64,000 bases of DNA from Planctomycetota bacterium (GCA_028280485.1 JANQLS010000101.1:1-64000), one strand, 5' to 3'; shown: positions 1-11,208, counted from the stretch's first letter. The notes: a model not told the origin generated them from the sequence alone. Made by a program: numbers and translations.

Positions 1-187
1 GTCGCTTACGCTCCGGGCTTATTAATATTGGTGCATAATTCTTTGTTACGAATTTTGAAGTCATAGGAATCTAAAAATTCACAACCTCTCCGCGTGCGGA
101 TGGTAGTAGGCACACGCTGTGTGCCGTCGAAGCCATTCGGCTTTTATCGGTGTATCAAGTTTATCTGCCATTGACTGAGGGATTTTT

Positions 188-331
188 TTAACTAGCCCGA
201 AGCGCTAGCGAGGGGTGTCCTCCCATCGGACATGCACGATCTTAATTTAAGTCCTTAGTACTCATAATTACCGATATGCCTCGCACGGCTCGAAGGTCGA
301 GCCTGCCACTAACGCTTCGGGCTAGTTAACA
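188..331. repeat. 144-bp inverted-repeat element with TTAA ends
   Basis: Outer arms 188-212 and 309-331 are inverted copies that start and end with TTAA and contain the AGCCCGAAGCG core. The total length, 144 bp, equals that of the element at 61692-61835, whose arms are related but whose centre differs. No reading frame inside. A MITE-like or REP-like element is the simplest reading. Confidence 0.65.
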
Positions 332-368
332 ACCTCCAATTGAATTACAGTTTACATTGATCTTAATT

Positions 369-562
369 TGTAGGGGCGCCCCTGATACGTTAAATGTGTA
401 GTCGAATTTGTAAAAATTTGGCCAGCTAACATATTCAGCCAAACTTTGATAAGTTCGGCTACGGGTACCCCTTGCGGGCGCCCGCTCCCTCAAACGAAGC
501 CAACAATCACATGGTGGTTCTTCCGTTTGACTGGAAGGGCAGGGGCAAGCCCTGCCCCTACA
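369..562. repeat. GC-rich palindromic element with nested hairpin
   Basis: Inverted ends TGTAGGGGC (369-377) and GCCCCTACA (554-562), with inner hairpins such as AGGGGCAAGCCCTGCCCCT near 541-559. A copy of the 62-bp hairpin family lies inside at 399-461. The element at 57321-57426 has the same kind of ends and inner GC hairpins. Confidence 0.55.
399..461. repeat. 62-bp palindromic hairpin repeat, copy 1
   Basis: Begins TAGTCGAATTTGTAAAAATT and ends TTCGGCTA, so the two halves form a long imperfect hairpin. Other copies are at 11911-11972 and 36955-37016. This copy has one arm base changed (TAGTCG instead of TAGCCG). Confidence 0.75.
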
Positions 563-606
563 GTGGGATGACGTTAGTTAAATTAATATCCTGAATTGGA
601 TAACAA

Positions 607-647
607 AAAAAGAGGCACTCACCCCAACTAGGGCGAGTGCCTCTTTT
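607..647 (-). terminator. Rho-independent terminator after eno-ftsB
   Basis: Perfect 13-bp stem, 608-620 with 635-647 (AGAGGCACTC core), flanked by an A run that reads as a U tract on the minus strand. It lies 80-120 bases past the stop of the FtsB-like gene and is probably bidirectional. Confidence 0.85.
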
Positions 648-729
648 CAATCTAGGAATCCGAACGAAGGATAAAACCCTTAACGAGAGATCATTAAGAG
701 GTTGAGAAACTTTTGAGAATCAAAGTTTC

Positions 730-3080
<2,351 letters not shown>

Positions 3081-3872
3081 ATGTCTGAAAGCGAATCGAA
3101 CTCTCATTCTCACCCCCAAGAGCTCCTCCTGGCGGATCGGCCCTATTTCGTTCATTGGGGACGAAAGACGATGAAGGGACTGAGTCTCTTCACCCTTCTC
3201 GTGGCATTGGTGGTGGTCGGGGTCTCCTACTTTTCTGAAACGTGGTTATTTTCGCTTCTTTTGGCGCCGCTTCTCTTTAACTACGCCACTGGAGTGCTCT
3301 TCTTCCGGAATCCACAGCGTGAAATTCCTTCCCAGGCCGGCATCTTGGTGTCTCCAGCGGATGGCAAGGTGGTCGAGGTCGAGAAGGTCGAGATGGCGGA
3401 GTATCTGGAAGGGCCCGCGATAAAAATTGCAATTTTCCTCTCCGTATTCGACGTTCATGTGAATCGATCACCAGGAGCGGGACAGGTAGAATATCTACAT
3501 TACCGTCCCGGGGCTTACCACGATGCTCGTTCTCCGATGTGCGCGATCGAGAACGAATCTTTAAGTATTGGATGTCGTCTATTTGAAGACAATCAGCCAA
3601 CTGAGGGTAAACTGTTGGTGAGGGCGATTTCGGGAGCCATCGCTCGTCGAATCATCTGCCCTTTAAAAAAATCGGATTCTTTGATCCGTGGAGGATTGAT
3701 CGGCATGATCAAATACGGCTCTCGCGCTGAGATCTACTTGGAGACAGGACCCCATCTCCCCAACTGGGAGGCACGAGTTCAGGTGGGGGATCGAGTCGTC
3801 GGCGGAGAATCCATTCTGTTTGCTCAGTCAGGCCGCGATACTAAAAATAAGGAACGTGAGCATGAAACTTAG
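3081..3872 (+). CDS. psd: Phosphatidylserine decarboxylase, short form
   Basis: Makes phosphatidylethanolamine from phosphatidylserine at the membrane. The 263-residue protein has two N-terminal hydrophobic segments, the SPADGK and FLSVFDVHVNRSP motifs, and a C-terminal KYGSRAEIYL. Family knowledge says the proenzyme cuts itself between Gly and Ser to make the pyruvoyl cofactor; here that would be at Gly213/Ser214. This is the short PSD-A type. I start it at the ATG at 3081 (MSESES), because the in-frame extension from 2958 looks non-coding; no strong ribosome-binding site separates the two. It overlaps pssA by 11 bases, so the two steps of phosphatidylethanolamine synthesis are translationally coupled. 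Confidence 0.93.
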   Translation: MSESESNSHSHPQELLLADRPYFVHWGRKTMKGLSLFTLLVALVVVGVSYFSETWLFSLLLAPLLFNYATGVLFFRNPQREIPSQAGILVSPADGKVVEVEKVEMAEYLEGPAIKIAIFLSVFDVHVNRSPGAGQVEYLHYRPGAYHDARSPMCAIENESLSIGCRLFEDNQPTEGKLLVRAISGAIARRIICPLKKSDSLIRGGLIGMIKYGSRAEIYLETGPHLPNWEARVQVGDRVVGGESILFAQSGRDTKNKEREHET

Positions 3873-4755
3873 ATCAGGGGCATTTCTTCCCAACTTGATT
3901 ACCACCGGGAATGGAATCTGTGGTTTTGCGGCGATTGTCAAATTGATGAAGATCGAAGTGGTCGCTGCCGCCGACGGAACTCTCTCATTTACAAATCCAG
4001 AAGAGTTTGTCATGGCGGCCTGGTTGATCGTTTTAGGTATGGTCTTCGATGTTTTCGACGGTCAAGTCGCTCGCTTTTCGAATGCCACCAGTGATCTCGG
4101 AGCTCAATTAGATTCCTTTTGTGACCTTTTGACCTTCGGAGTGGCACCGGCGCTGTTGGTGGTTCGCTTGAATATGGTCTACTCCGATTTCTGGCAAAAA
4201 ATAGTTTGGTTTTTATGCTTAGCTTATTTTGTCGGTGCCTTGCTTCGGCTGGCTCGGTTCAATGTTGAAAATGATCATGCTGAAGATGCTCACCTCGCAT
4301 TTAAGGGATTACCCACTCCGGCTGCTGCGGGTTGTATCGCTTCTCTGGTCATCTTCAGTGGTTACTTGACGGTCTCAGAAAAAAGGGAACTCGTCTATTT
4401 AGCCGAGTTTCTTCCTGAGGGGGCTCTCCAATCTATCGGAGGGGACATCCCTTATATCTTACCCGTTTTAGCTTTAGTGCTCGGGTGGACGATGGTTTCT
4501 GATCGACTGAAGTTTGATCATGTTGCTACTCAACTCTTCCATCGCAATCAATCTTTCAACCTGCTTGCTTATTTGTTATTCGGGGGAGCGCTGGCTTTCA
4601 TTCTTCCTGAGGTCATCTTGCCCCTTATCTTCATTGGATACTTGTTCTACACCCCAACTCGAACCTTCGTCGATTGGGTCTTTGATCGCAACAAAGCTGC
4701 CTCGACCCTTGAAAAAGAGCCCGATGCGAACGCGGAAGGTAAAAGCCAATCATGA
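3862..4755 (+). CDS. pssA: CDP-diacylglycerol-serine phosphatidyltransferase
   Basis: Integral membrane enzyme joining CDP-diacylglycerol and serine to give phosphatidylserine, the substrate of Psd encoded just upstream. The CDP-alcohol phosphotransferase signature is complete: D63, D66, G67, A70, R71, G80, D84 and D88, within about 297 residues that contain several hydrophobic helices. The start at 3862 is supported by AAGGA nine bases upstream and lies inside the end of psd. Its stop overlaps the folK start as ATGA. Confidence 0.94.
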   Translation: MKLRSGAFLPNLITTGNGICGFAAIVKLMKIEVVAAADGTLSFTNPEEFVMAAWLIVLGMVFDVFDGQVARFSNATSDLGAQLDSFCDLLTFGVAPALLVVRLNMVYSDFWQKIVWFLCLAYFVGALLRLARFNVENDHAEDAHLAFKGLPTPAAAGCIASLVIFSGYLTVSEKRELVYLAEFLPEGALQSIGGDIPYILPVLALVLGWTMVSDRLKFDHVATQLFHRNQSFNLLAYLLFGGALAFILPEVILPLIFIGYLFYTPTRTFVDWVFDRNKAASTLEKEPDANAEGKSQS

Positions 4756-5297
4756 GGGATGAGGAAATTATCGATGAAGGTCTCTCCGAAGGAATCTACG
4801 CCTACATCGGCTTAGGTTCGAACTTAGGAGAGCGTCGTCAGCAAATTCAAGCTGCGGTGGAAGCTCTCGGACGATCCGATGGGATCTTGAGAACGCGCGT
4901 TTCTACTCTGATCGAAACAGAACCCGTAGGTACTGAAAAATTTCCAGCCACCGGTGGTGCGTATATCAATGGCGCGGTTGAGGTCGTCACCACGCTGAGT
5001 CCTTACGAACTCCTAAAGCTTTGTTTGGACATCGAGCGATCGCTGGGGCGAATCCGAAATGTTAAAAACGAAGCTCGCACCATCGACTTAGATATTCTTA
5101 TCTTTGGGGATCAGTGCGTTTTTGAGAATCAAGCTGAGGGCCAGCTTCAAGTTCCTCATCCTCGACTACATGAAAGGGCGTTCGTCTTAGAGCCCCTCGT
5201 AGAGCTCAATCCCACCTTGCGTCATCCTCACACTCAGGTCTTCTTAACGAGCTACCTAAAGGATCTCAAAATTTGTTTGAGACCAGAGGAGAGCTGA
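4752..5297 (+). CDS. folK: HPPK, folate pyrophosphokinase
   Basis: 2-Amino-4-hydroxy-6-hydroxymethyldihydropteridine pyrophosphokinase of folate synthesis. The 181-residue protein has a short acidic N-terminal extension, then YIGLGSNLGER, the signature ARTIDLDILIFGD (about residues 108-120) and VPHPRLHERAFVLEPL. The start codon overlaps the pssA stop by four bases. FolB and FolP are not in the window. Confidence 0.94.
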   Translation: MRDEEIIDEGLSEGIYAYIGLGSNLGERRQQIQAAVEALGRSDGILRTRVSTLIETEPVGTEKFPATGGAYINGAVEVVTTLSPYELLKLCLDIERSLGRIRNVKNEARTIDLDILIFGDQCVFENQAEGQLQVPHPRLHERAFVLEPLVELNPTLRHPHTQVFLTSYLKDLKICLRPEES

Positions 5298-5300
5298 AAC

Positions 5301-6173
5301 TTGAAAGTTCTGGAGCGGGTTGAAGATGCCATCGAATACGCCGAATCGATGCGACGAGCTAATCTATCCATCGGTCTCGTTCCTACGATGGGAGCCTTGC
5401 ACCGAGGGCACTTATCCTTAGTGGAGCAGGCTCGACGAGAATGTGATCGAGTCATCGTAACGATCTTTGTAAATCCCACCCAGTTTGGTCCTGGAGAAGA
5501 TCTTTCGAAGTATCCAAAAACTTTGGAGGCTGACTTAGAAGCTTGTCGAGAGCTTGGAGTGGATCTCGTTTTTTGTGGAAGAACTGAAGGTGAAGGGGCC
5601 GTTTACTCTGAGGGCTTTCAAACTTGGGTCGAAGTTGAAAAAATCTCCAAGCCTCTCTGCGGTGTCTACCGCCCGATTCATTTTCGGGGAGTGGCTACGG
5701 TCGTCACTTTGCTGTTTGAGATCTTCAAACCTCATCGAGCTTACTTCGGATTGAAAGACTTTCAGCAAGCTCGACTCTTAGAGAGGATGGCCTTGGATCT
5801 TCGCATGGGGATTCAAGTTTGCCTCCTTCCGACAGTGAGAGAAGATGACGGTTTGGCGATGAGTTCTCGAAATCGTTACCTCAATCCTGAAGAGCGGGCT
5901 GAAGCGGTGGGATTGTCACGAGCGCTCCATAAAGCACGGGATGCTTTTGAAGGTGGGGAGACTTCCCCTGAAGTTCTGCTCAATTCTTTTCATGAAGAAG
6001 TCTCCAAGTACCCTCTGTTGAAAGTTCAGTACGCGGAGATTCGGGATGCTTGGACTTTAGAAGAAGTCACCGAGCCCGTGATCCATTCCTTGGAGCAAGG
6101 GGTCGTTTTAGCTGCGAGTGCCTTTCTGGGGGTGACTCGATTGATCGATAACGTTTGGTTGGATCCCCGCTGA
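5301..6173 (+). CDS. panC: Pantothenate synthetase
   Basis: Joins pantoate and beta-alanine using ATP, the last step of vitamin B5 synthesis. The nucleotide-binding HIGH-like motif is in VPTMGALHRGH (residues 27-37), followed by TIFVNPTQFGPGEDLSKYP and the C-terminal MSSRNRYL. At 290 residues it is of usual length. The start is a TTG at 5301, three bases after the folK stop, with GAGGAGAG upstream; no in-frame ATG is available before the conserved region. Confidence 0.96.
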   Translation: MKVLERVEDAIEYAESMRRANLSIGLVPTMGALHRGHLSLVEQARRECDRVIVTIFVNPTQFGPGEDLSKYPKTLEADLEACRELGVDLVFCGRTEGEGAVYSEGFQTWVEVEKISKPLCGVYRPIHFRGVATVVTLLFEIFKPHRAYFGLKDFQQARLLERMALDLRMGIQVCLLPTVREDDGLAMSSRNRYLNPEERAEAVGLSRALHKARDAFEGGETSPEVLLNSFHEEVSKYPLLKVQYAEIRDAWTLEEVTEPVIHSLEQGVVLAASAFLGVTRLIDNVWLDPR

Positions 6174-6202
6174 TTTTACTCTGAATCACTCTTTGAATTG
6201 AT

Positions 6203-7303
6203 ATGAAGTATGAATGGCTTGAGTCCGGTAGGGTCTTAAAGGTCTTGGCGCCGGCAAAGATCAATCTCTATCTTGAGATCTTGGGGGTACGCCCCGATGG
6301 CTTTCACGAAATTGACACCTTGATTCAAGCAGTGTCTCTCTACGATACCTTGACCTTTCAACCCATCGAAGGTGGCGAAGAAGACCGCTTGATCGTACGA
6401 GCCTTCGATGGTCGGGAAGGTCCGCCGGCCGATCAGAACAATTTAGTTTTGCGGGCGATTCGTTCGGTGAGAGAGGTTTTGAATGAGAACGGAGATCCTC
6501 AGCCGCCTTATTTGGAAGTCACGCTCGAAAAAGGAACTCCGATGGGAGCCGGGATGGGAGGGGGATCCAGCGATGCCGCAGCCAGCCTTCTCGCGGTGGA
6601 TCGCCTCTGGGATTTAGGATGGAGCAGGGAAGTTTTATCAGAACTCTGTGCTCAGTTAGGTTCTGATGTCGCCTTCTTTTTAACGGGTGGCCTTGCCCGT
6701 TGTACGGGGAGGGGAGAGGTAATTACTCCAATTTCCGAAATGAATTCGGGCGAATCTTTTTATTACGTCCTCGTGAGTCCTGCCTTAGAAGTACCTACGG
6801 CCTTAATTTATAAGGAGTTAAAAGCGGTAAGGGAGCAGGGAAAGGCCTTGACAAGGTCGATGGGCCTGAATAACATGAGTCATAACTCTATCTGTGAAGA
6901 ACTGATACGAATTTCTTCTTCAACCAGTTCTCCCTTTTGGGAGGCTCATGAGAATCAAAGTTCTGCTGAGAATCCAAAGGCTGAATTGGAGGAGAGAGGA
7001 GAAGAAGTCAACGAAGAGTTACTGGGAAAGCTGGAGGCTGATGGGATTCCTAAGGATCTCTACTTTAATCGGCTCCAGGAGGTTGCCTTTGATGTATATC
7101 CTCAATTGGCAACGATGTATCAAGATATGAAGGCGGAATCATTTTTAAGGGTACTCCTGACTGGGAGTGGGTCAACTCTTTATGGTCTTTGCCATTCCGC
7201 CGAGCACGCTGAAAAATGTGCAACACGATTGCGTCGACTTGAACACGGGCTATGGGATAAAGCAGCCGTCGTGGTTGTTGAGAGCCTGAGGGCTTGGGTT
7301 TAA
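6203..7303 (+). CDS. ispE: 4-diphosphocytidyl-2-C-methylerythritol kinase
   Basis: GHMP-family kinase of the MEP isoprenoid pathway. PAKINLYLEI (about residues 17-26) and the phosphate-binding loop PMGAGMGGGSSDAAA (about 113-127) are intact, as is the C-terminal LLTGSGSTLYG. At 366 residues it is longer than the usual 280-310: an acidic, low-complexity stretch of roughly 50 extra residues sits between VPTALIYKEL and YFNRLQEVAFDVYPQL. The reading frame stays open and the flanks remain conserved, so this reads as an insertion in a working gene. It lies upstream of spoVG. Confidence 0.93.
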   Translation: MKYEWLESGRVLKVLAPAKINLYLEILGVRPDGFHEIDTLIQAVSLYDTLTFQPIEGGEEDRLIVRAFDGREGPPADQNNLVLRAIRSVREVLNENGDPQPPYLEVTLEKGTPMGAGMGGGSSDAAASLLAVDRLWDLGWSREVLSELCAQLGSDVAFFLTGGLARCTGRGEVITPISEMNSGESFYYVLVSPALEVPTALIYKELKAVREQGKALTRSMGLNNMSHNSICEELIRISSSTSSPFWEAHENQSSAENPKAELEERGEEVNEELLGKLEADGIPKDLYFNRLQEVAFDVYPQLATMYQDMKAESFLRVLLTGSGSTLYGLCHSAEHAEKCATRLRRLEHGLWDKAAVVVVESLRAWV

Positions 7304-7472
7304 GTGACCTGTACTATCGAAGTGACCTGATCGGGCAAATCGAAAGGGGTTGCTTCGTTAATCTATTTTATGCTGAGGTATTCGCCTCAGGTTTTAAGGG
7401 TTCCCGTGGGGAGAGCCCTTGCCCGGTTGAAAAGCTTATTATTAGCTTCTCCGGGGCGAAAGGAGCTTGATA

Positions 7473-8378
7473 GTGGAGATCACTGAAGTCAGGGTGAAGC
7501 TTGTCAATGGGAAGAATGACAAACTTCGAGCGTTCTGTAGTATCACCATCGATAACGATTTTGTCATCCGAGATTTGAAGGTCATCGATGGAGTCAAAGG
7601 CCCCTTCGTTGCCATGCCGAGCAGAAAGCTCACTGAAAAATGTCCAAAGTGTCATTGTAAAAATCATTTCCGGGCTAAGTACTGCAACGAGTGTGGGAAC
7701 TCCCTTCCAAAATCCAGTAAGCGGTACGACTCAGAGAGCTACGATGAATACGGGCAGGGCGGAAGGTCGAAACTTCATACTGAAATAGCTCATCCCATCA
7801 ACTCGAGTTGTCGAGAACGCATCCAGAATCAAGTTTTAGACCGCTATCATGAAGAATTAGAAGCTTACGAAGAAGAACTTGAAGAGACAGGATCGTATTC
7901 CGAATCCGAAGAAGGCTTCGAAAATTTTGAAGACAATTTCGATAATTCTGAAAAGTCTTATGCTGCTTCCTCTAAATCTCGATTGAGCGAGTACGAAGAT
8001 GAGGAGGAAGAAGAAGGAGAAGAATTCGAAGAAGAAGAATATGAAGAGGAAGAGTACGAAGAGGAAGAACAAGAAGAATTCGAAGAGGAGGAGCCTCAAC
8101 CTGCCTACGATGACCCTGGCTTAGCTTGGTCAGTTCCTCCCGAGAATGTGAGAGGCGGAAGACTCAAAAAGGGTCGAGGAGAAGAGCCTCCTAAGGAAGG
8201 TTACACGCGAGGTGGGCGAAACACCGAAGAAGATTCACCTGAGCGCAATCCCCGTAAAATTCCCGGGCCTCAGGATGCTCCTTCAAGCTCTCAAAAGCAG
8301 AATCAAAAGTACTACGATGATGCGAATTTGGGAGACGACTCAGAGCCTGAAGATAACTTCGGAGCGGGTTTATTCTGA
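7473..8378 (+). CDS. spoVG: SpoVG-family protein with zinc ribbon and acidic tail
   Basis: Starts [11 protein letters not shown] and contains the SpoVG signatures FVAMPSRK and [10 protein letters not shown], but between them is a treble-cysteine-pair segment, Cys57, Cys60, Cys71 and Cys74, with zinc-ribbon spacing. As I recall, planctomycete SpoVG proteins carry this insert. After the SpoVG fold comes a very acidic Glu/Tyr-rich stretch (about residues 125-215) and a basic, Gly/Arg-containing end, for 301 residues in all against about 90-100 in classical SpoVG. SpoVG proteins bind DNA or RNA. I prefer the GTG at 7473, seven bases after AAAGGAG, over a TTG two codons earlier. The role here is unknown. 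Confidence 0.9.
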   Translation: MEITEVRVKLVNGKNDKLRAFCSITIDNDFVIRDLKVIDGVKGPFVAMPSRKLTEKCPKCHCKNHFRAKYCNECGNSLPKSSKRYDSESYDEYGQGGRSKLHTEIAHPINSSCRERIQNQVLDRYHEELEAYEEELEETGSYSESEEGFENFEDNFDNSEKSYAASSKSRLSEYEDEEEEEGEEFEEEEYEEEEYEEEEQEEFEEEEPQPAYDDPGLAWSVPPENVRGGRLKKGRGEEPPKEGYTRGGRNTEEDSPERNPRKIPGPQDAPSSSQKQNQKYYDDANLGDDSEPEDNFGAGLF

Positions 8379-8395
8379 TTCATTTAGATGGATCC

Positions 8396-8598
8396 CAACT
8401 CGGCTTAGTTCCTGTCTAATCAACAGAAACTAATTAGTTTTTATTGAATCTTACTCCTTCGGAGGAAGATTCAACCGTTCCAGCAAATCTCCGATTTGCT
8501 TTCACTCCGCTAAACATAGACTCTACGAGTCTACGTCTGCGGCCGAGTTGATCTCAACTCGGCTTAGCTCCTGTTTATTCAACAGGAACTAATTAATC
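8396..8598. repeat. Multi-hairpin repeat element, copy 1
   Basis: One complete 159-bp unit plus a partial repeat of its end (CAACTCGGCTTAG at 8396 and again at 8555). Five successive hairpins can be drawn: GAATCTT/AAGATTC, GCAAATC/GATTTGC, TAGACTC/GAGTCTA, CCGAGTTGA/TCAACTCGG and TCCTGTT/AACAGGA, enclosed by TAATTAGTT/AACTAATTA. A second copy is at 37323-37515. It ends 25 bases before the next start codon. Confidence 0.75.
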
Positions 8599-8623
8599 AA
8601 AAACATTCGCAAGATCTTTAATT

Positions 8624-10681
8624 TTGAGTCAACTCATTTTTAACTCTCATAGTTGGATCCATTCCCCACAAAGCCTCGAGAACTTTGGTGGCTTTGTATT
8701 GAACAATTTGGGTAAAGAACGATTTGAGTCGTTTCTTTGTTTTTTGCAGAGTGAAGATTCTCTTTATGTTTATCCAGAGTTGCCTCGTCGTCGATTACGA
8801 AAGGTGGTGAGTCAGTTACTTCAACTCGATTGGACCGCTAGGCCCCGGGATACCTTCTTAAAAATATTAGAAAGCAGTGGGCATGGATCTGCCGTTGAAC
8901 TCGGAACGAAAATGATCTGGAGATGGATCCAGCCTGAAGGTTCTCAAAAGCCCTTGGGAGCGATCGCTTACGTTCTCAAGCCTGGAGAGGAAGATCCATT
9001 CGCTCAACAGGGATCATTGATCGAGTCCTTCGCTCAAGAGATCATCTCCTGCAACAAGTTGGTTCAACGATTTTCTCAAATCGCTAACGATTCCGACTAC
9101 ATCTTTTCAAGTATCAATCGCATCGGTTGTTTGCTTCTCCAGCGGGCTAGTCGTCCTCAATTACTGGCTGCGTTGGTGGATTTGGCCATCTATTTAAGTC
9201 GATCTGAAGTGGGTGCTCTCTTGGTTAAAGAGCCAGGGGGAGGCTACCAAAGTGAAGTTGAATTAGGGTTCGATCCCGATCTTGTTCAAAGGTTGCAATT
9301 GATACCCGGTAACGAAACCGTTCTCGAGAGCTTAGAGCGAACGGGAAGAGCGGTGGTTATCGATGATGTATCGGGACCTACAATCAAAGCTCCGCGAGAA
9401 TTCACTGGGTCGATCAAGGCGCTGACGATGATTCCCATCTTCAGTAATGACGCCCAGGTTGGAGTTCTCTGCCTCGCTAGTGGAGAAGCCGGAAAAGACG
9501 TTTCGACCAATGAACTCAAATCTCTCGAAACCCTTTCTGCAGTCATTTCGCTGGCGATTGAGAATGAAATTCTAACTCAAAAAGTTGCTGAAGGGTTCCA
9601 TCAAGGTGAAGAGTCATGGGGGTTTGATCGTTTCATCATTCAAAACCTTCTCGATGCCCTTCCTAACGCCGTATTGTTGGGAAATGATAGAGGGAAGTGG
9701 GTTTATCAAAATAAGCAAGCAAAGAGTCTTTTAAAGAATCAGCGGGGAGTGAAAAAACAAAGCGTCGATCCACAAATCAAAGATTGGTTTGAGAATCATT
9801 GGAGGAAATGTCCGACGAAGGATCGCGAAGTCCTCTTACCCTTCCAGTCGAGCGAGGGGCTCGCCATGGTGGTTTCCACCCAGCCTCTCTCGATTCGAGT
9901 CGGATTAGAGACTCATGTGTTCTATATGAGCTCACTCGAGCTGAGCGCTACAAATACGGCTGAAAATCTAAAATACTCTCCCGAAACCTTGAGGATCTCT
10001 TTAGGAAAAATTCGCTTGGGAGTGGATCTGTTAACTCGTTGGGCGACTCGCTTAAATACAGATTCCGATGTGGAACGTTTCAATGCCTCGCGAAAAGCTT
10101 TAGTGCGATCGATCTCTCATTTAGAACGTCATCTCGATGATGGAACTGAATCAGTGGGAGAAGATTTTGAGGTGGCAGAAAAGTCGATCGACTTTTTCGC
10201 TTCTTTTGATGCGGCACTCGATAAATATCAAGTGGAACAGCCGCTCCGAGCTTGGCATCGACCAGTGGATTGGCCTCAGGGTCAATGGGTGAGAGCTCAC
10301 TCTGAGAAATTAGAAAACGCACTATTTAAAATCTTATCTACAATCTGCTCATCGGCTTCGATTGACAAGATGATCAAAATTTCGGTGATGGAAGATGCCG
10401 ATCAGTTGATTTTAGCTTTCGATTTTGAATCGGTTCACATCGAGGTCCAAGAAGACCTGATGGCTCAATTAGACTCTGGAAGGCCGAATGCTATCAGTGG
10501 ATTTCCTGGTTTGGTGAACGCGCTTCATTACATTCAAAGGATCGAAGGTACGTTTGTCGGGGCGGGACACCCAGAAGGTTACTGTCGACTCGAGCTGGCT
10601 CTGCCCATTACGGAGGCCGAGACTTTTGTAGAGAATGCGATTGAAGATCTAACTCAAAACGATTTGGAGCTTGAACTATGA
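8624..10681 (+). CDS. GAF/PAS protein, degenerate histidine-kinase-like
   Basis: A soluble 685-residue signalling protein. An unrecognised N-terminal part is followed by a GAF domain (about 165-320), a PAS-like segment (about 335-420), a helical region, and a C-terminal part that resembles a histidine-kinase ATPase domain (GFPGLVNALHYIQRIEG, then a Gly-poor lid). I see no H-box histidine and no clear N box or G boxes, so it probably lacks kinase activity. The start is a TTG at 8624 without a good ribosome-binding site. The stop overlaps the next start as ATGA, tying it to the receiver-like protein. A sensor that works through protein contacts is the inference. Confidence 0.65.
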   Translation: MSQLIFNSHSWIHSPQSLENFGGFVLNNLGKERFESFLCFLQSEDSLYVYPELPRRRLRKVVSQLLQLDWTARPRDTFLKILESSGHGSAVELGTKMIWRWIQPEGSQKPLGAIAYVLKPGEEDPFAQQGSLIESFAQEIISCNKLVQRFSQIANDSDYIFSSINRIGCLLLQRASRPQLLAALVDLAIYLSRSEVGALLVKEPGGGYQSEVELGFDPDLVQRLQLIPGNETVLESLERTGRAVVIDDVSGPTIKAPREFTGSIKALTMIPIFSNDAQVGVLCLASGEAGKDVSTNELKSLETLSAVISLAIENEILTQKVAEGFHQGEESWGFDRFIIQNLLDALPNAVLLGNDRGKWVYQNKQAKSLLKNQRGVKKQSVDPQIKDWFENHWRKCPTKDREVLLPFQSSEGLAMVVSTQPLSIRVGLETHVFYMSSLELSATNTAENLKYSPETLRISLGKIRLGVDLLTRWATRLNTDSDVERFNASRKALVRSISHLERHLDDGTESVGEDFEVAEKSIDFFASFDAALDKYQVEQPLRAWHRPVDWPQGQWVRAHSEKLENALFKILSTICSSASIDKMIKISVMEDADQLILAFDFESVHIEVQEDLMAQLDSGRPNAISGFPGLVNALHYIQRIEGTFVGAGHPEGYCRLELALPITEAETFVENAIEDLTQNDLELEL

Positions 10682-11082
10682 CTCAGCATCAACTGCCAGC
10701 GAAGATTCTTGTCGGGGCTCGAGATCGCGATTTGAAATTGCTCTTAACCTTGTGTTTGGAAGATTCTGAATGTGTCGTCGAGGCCGTTGAGCGTCCTGAA
10801 GATTTAGTGAGTCGAGCGGTCAGTGGCGACGCCAGTTTTATTCTGTTGAGTGACGATCTCTACAAAACTGGAGTCCAAGATACGCTGAGACAATTGAGGG
10901 CCTTTGAAAAAACTCGCTATACACCCGTATTAATACTTTGTTCGAAGCCCATTCGTCCCGAATTGCGTTCACTGTTAAGGGCTGGCATCGATCTCACATT
11001 AACTTGGCCTTTATCTGAGGCGGAACTTTTGCGGTCGATCGAAACTTTATCTCAATCGAATCAACTCGTCTCCGTAGAATAG
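10678..11082 (+). CDS. Degenerate response-regulator receiver protein
   Basis: A 134-residue protein with the length and hydrophobic pattern of a lone CheY-like receiver: ILVGARDRDLKLLLTL at the start, FILLSDDLYKTG where the phospho-acceptor strand should be, VLILCSKP for beta-4, and LTWPLSEAELL at the end. The acidic pair near the N-terminus is altered, the acceptor position looks like Ser followed by two Asp, and the lysine of the usual KP pair is Trp. It overlaps the preceding GAF/PAS gene by four bases, so the two are likely partners. Phosphorylation seems unlikely. Confidence 0.6.
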   Translation: MTQHQLPAKILVGARDRDLKLLLTLCLEDSECVVEAVERPEDLVSRAVSGDASFILLSDDLYKTGVQDTLRQLRAFEKTRYTPVLILCSKPIRPELRSLLRAGIDLTLTWPLSEAELLRSIETLSQSNQLVSVE

Positions 11083-11208
11083 TAAAAATCTCCATTCAAC
11101 GATTCTCCAATCCAACTCTATACCCCGCCTTCCTCTTCGGTTAGGATTTCATTTCGAATTTCAGCTCTCAAACGTTCATTTCAAATTGATTTCTTAACGA
11201 GTAGCGTC

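Larger units (their letters stand above)
1..729. other. Gene-poor, repeat-rich window edge
   Basis: No convincing coding sequence. The stretch is packed with palindromic repeats: bases 1-26 match one arm of the element at 61692-61835 and are probably the end of another copy cut by the window; 188-331 is a 144-bp inverted-repeat element; 369-562 is a GC-rich palindromic element with a 63-bp hairpin repeat (399-461) inside it; 607-647 is the terminator of the eno operon. Confidence 0.7.

Noticed and set aside
7857-8099. 80-codon Phe-rich antisense frame
   Set aside because: It is the mirror of the GAA/GAG-rich acidic tail of SpoVG; the apparent membrane protein is an artefact.
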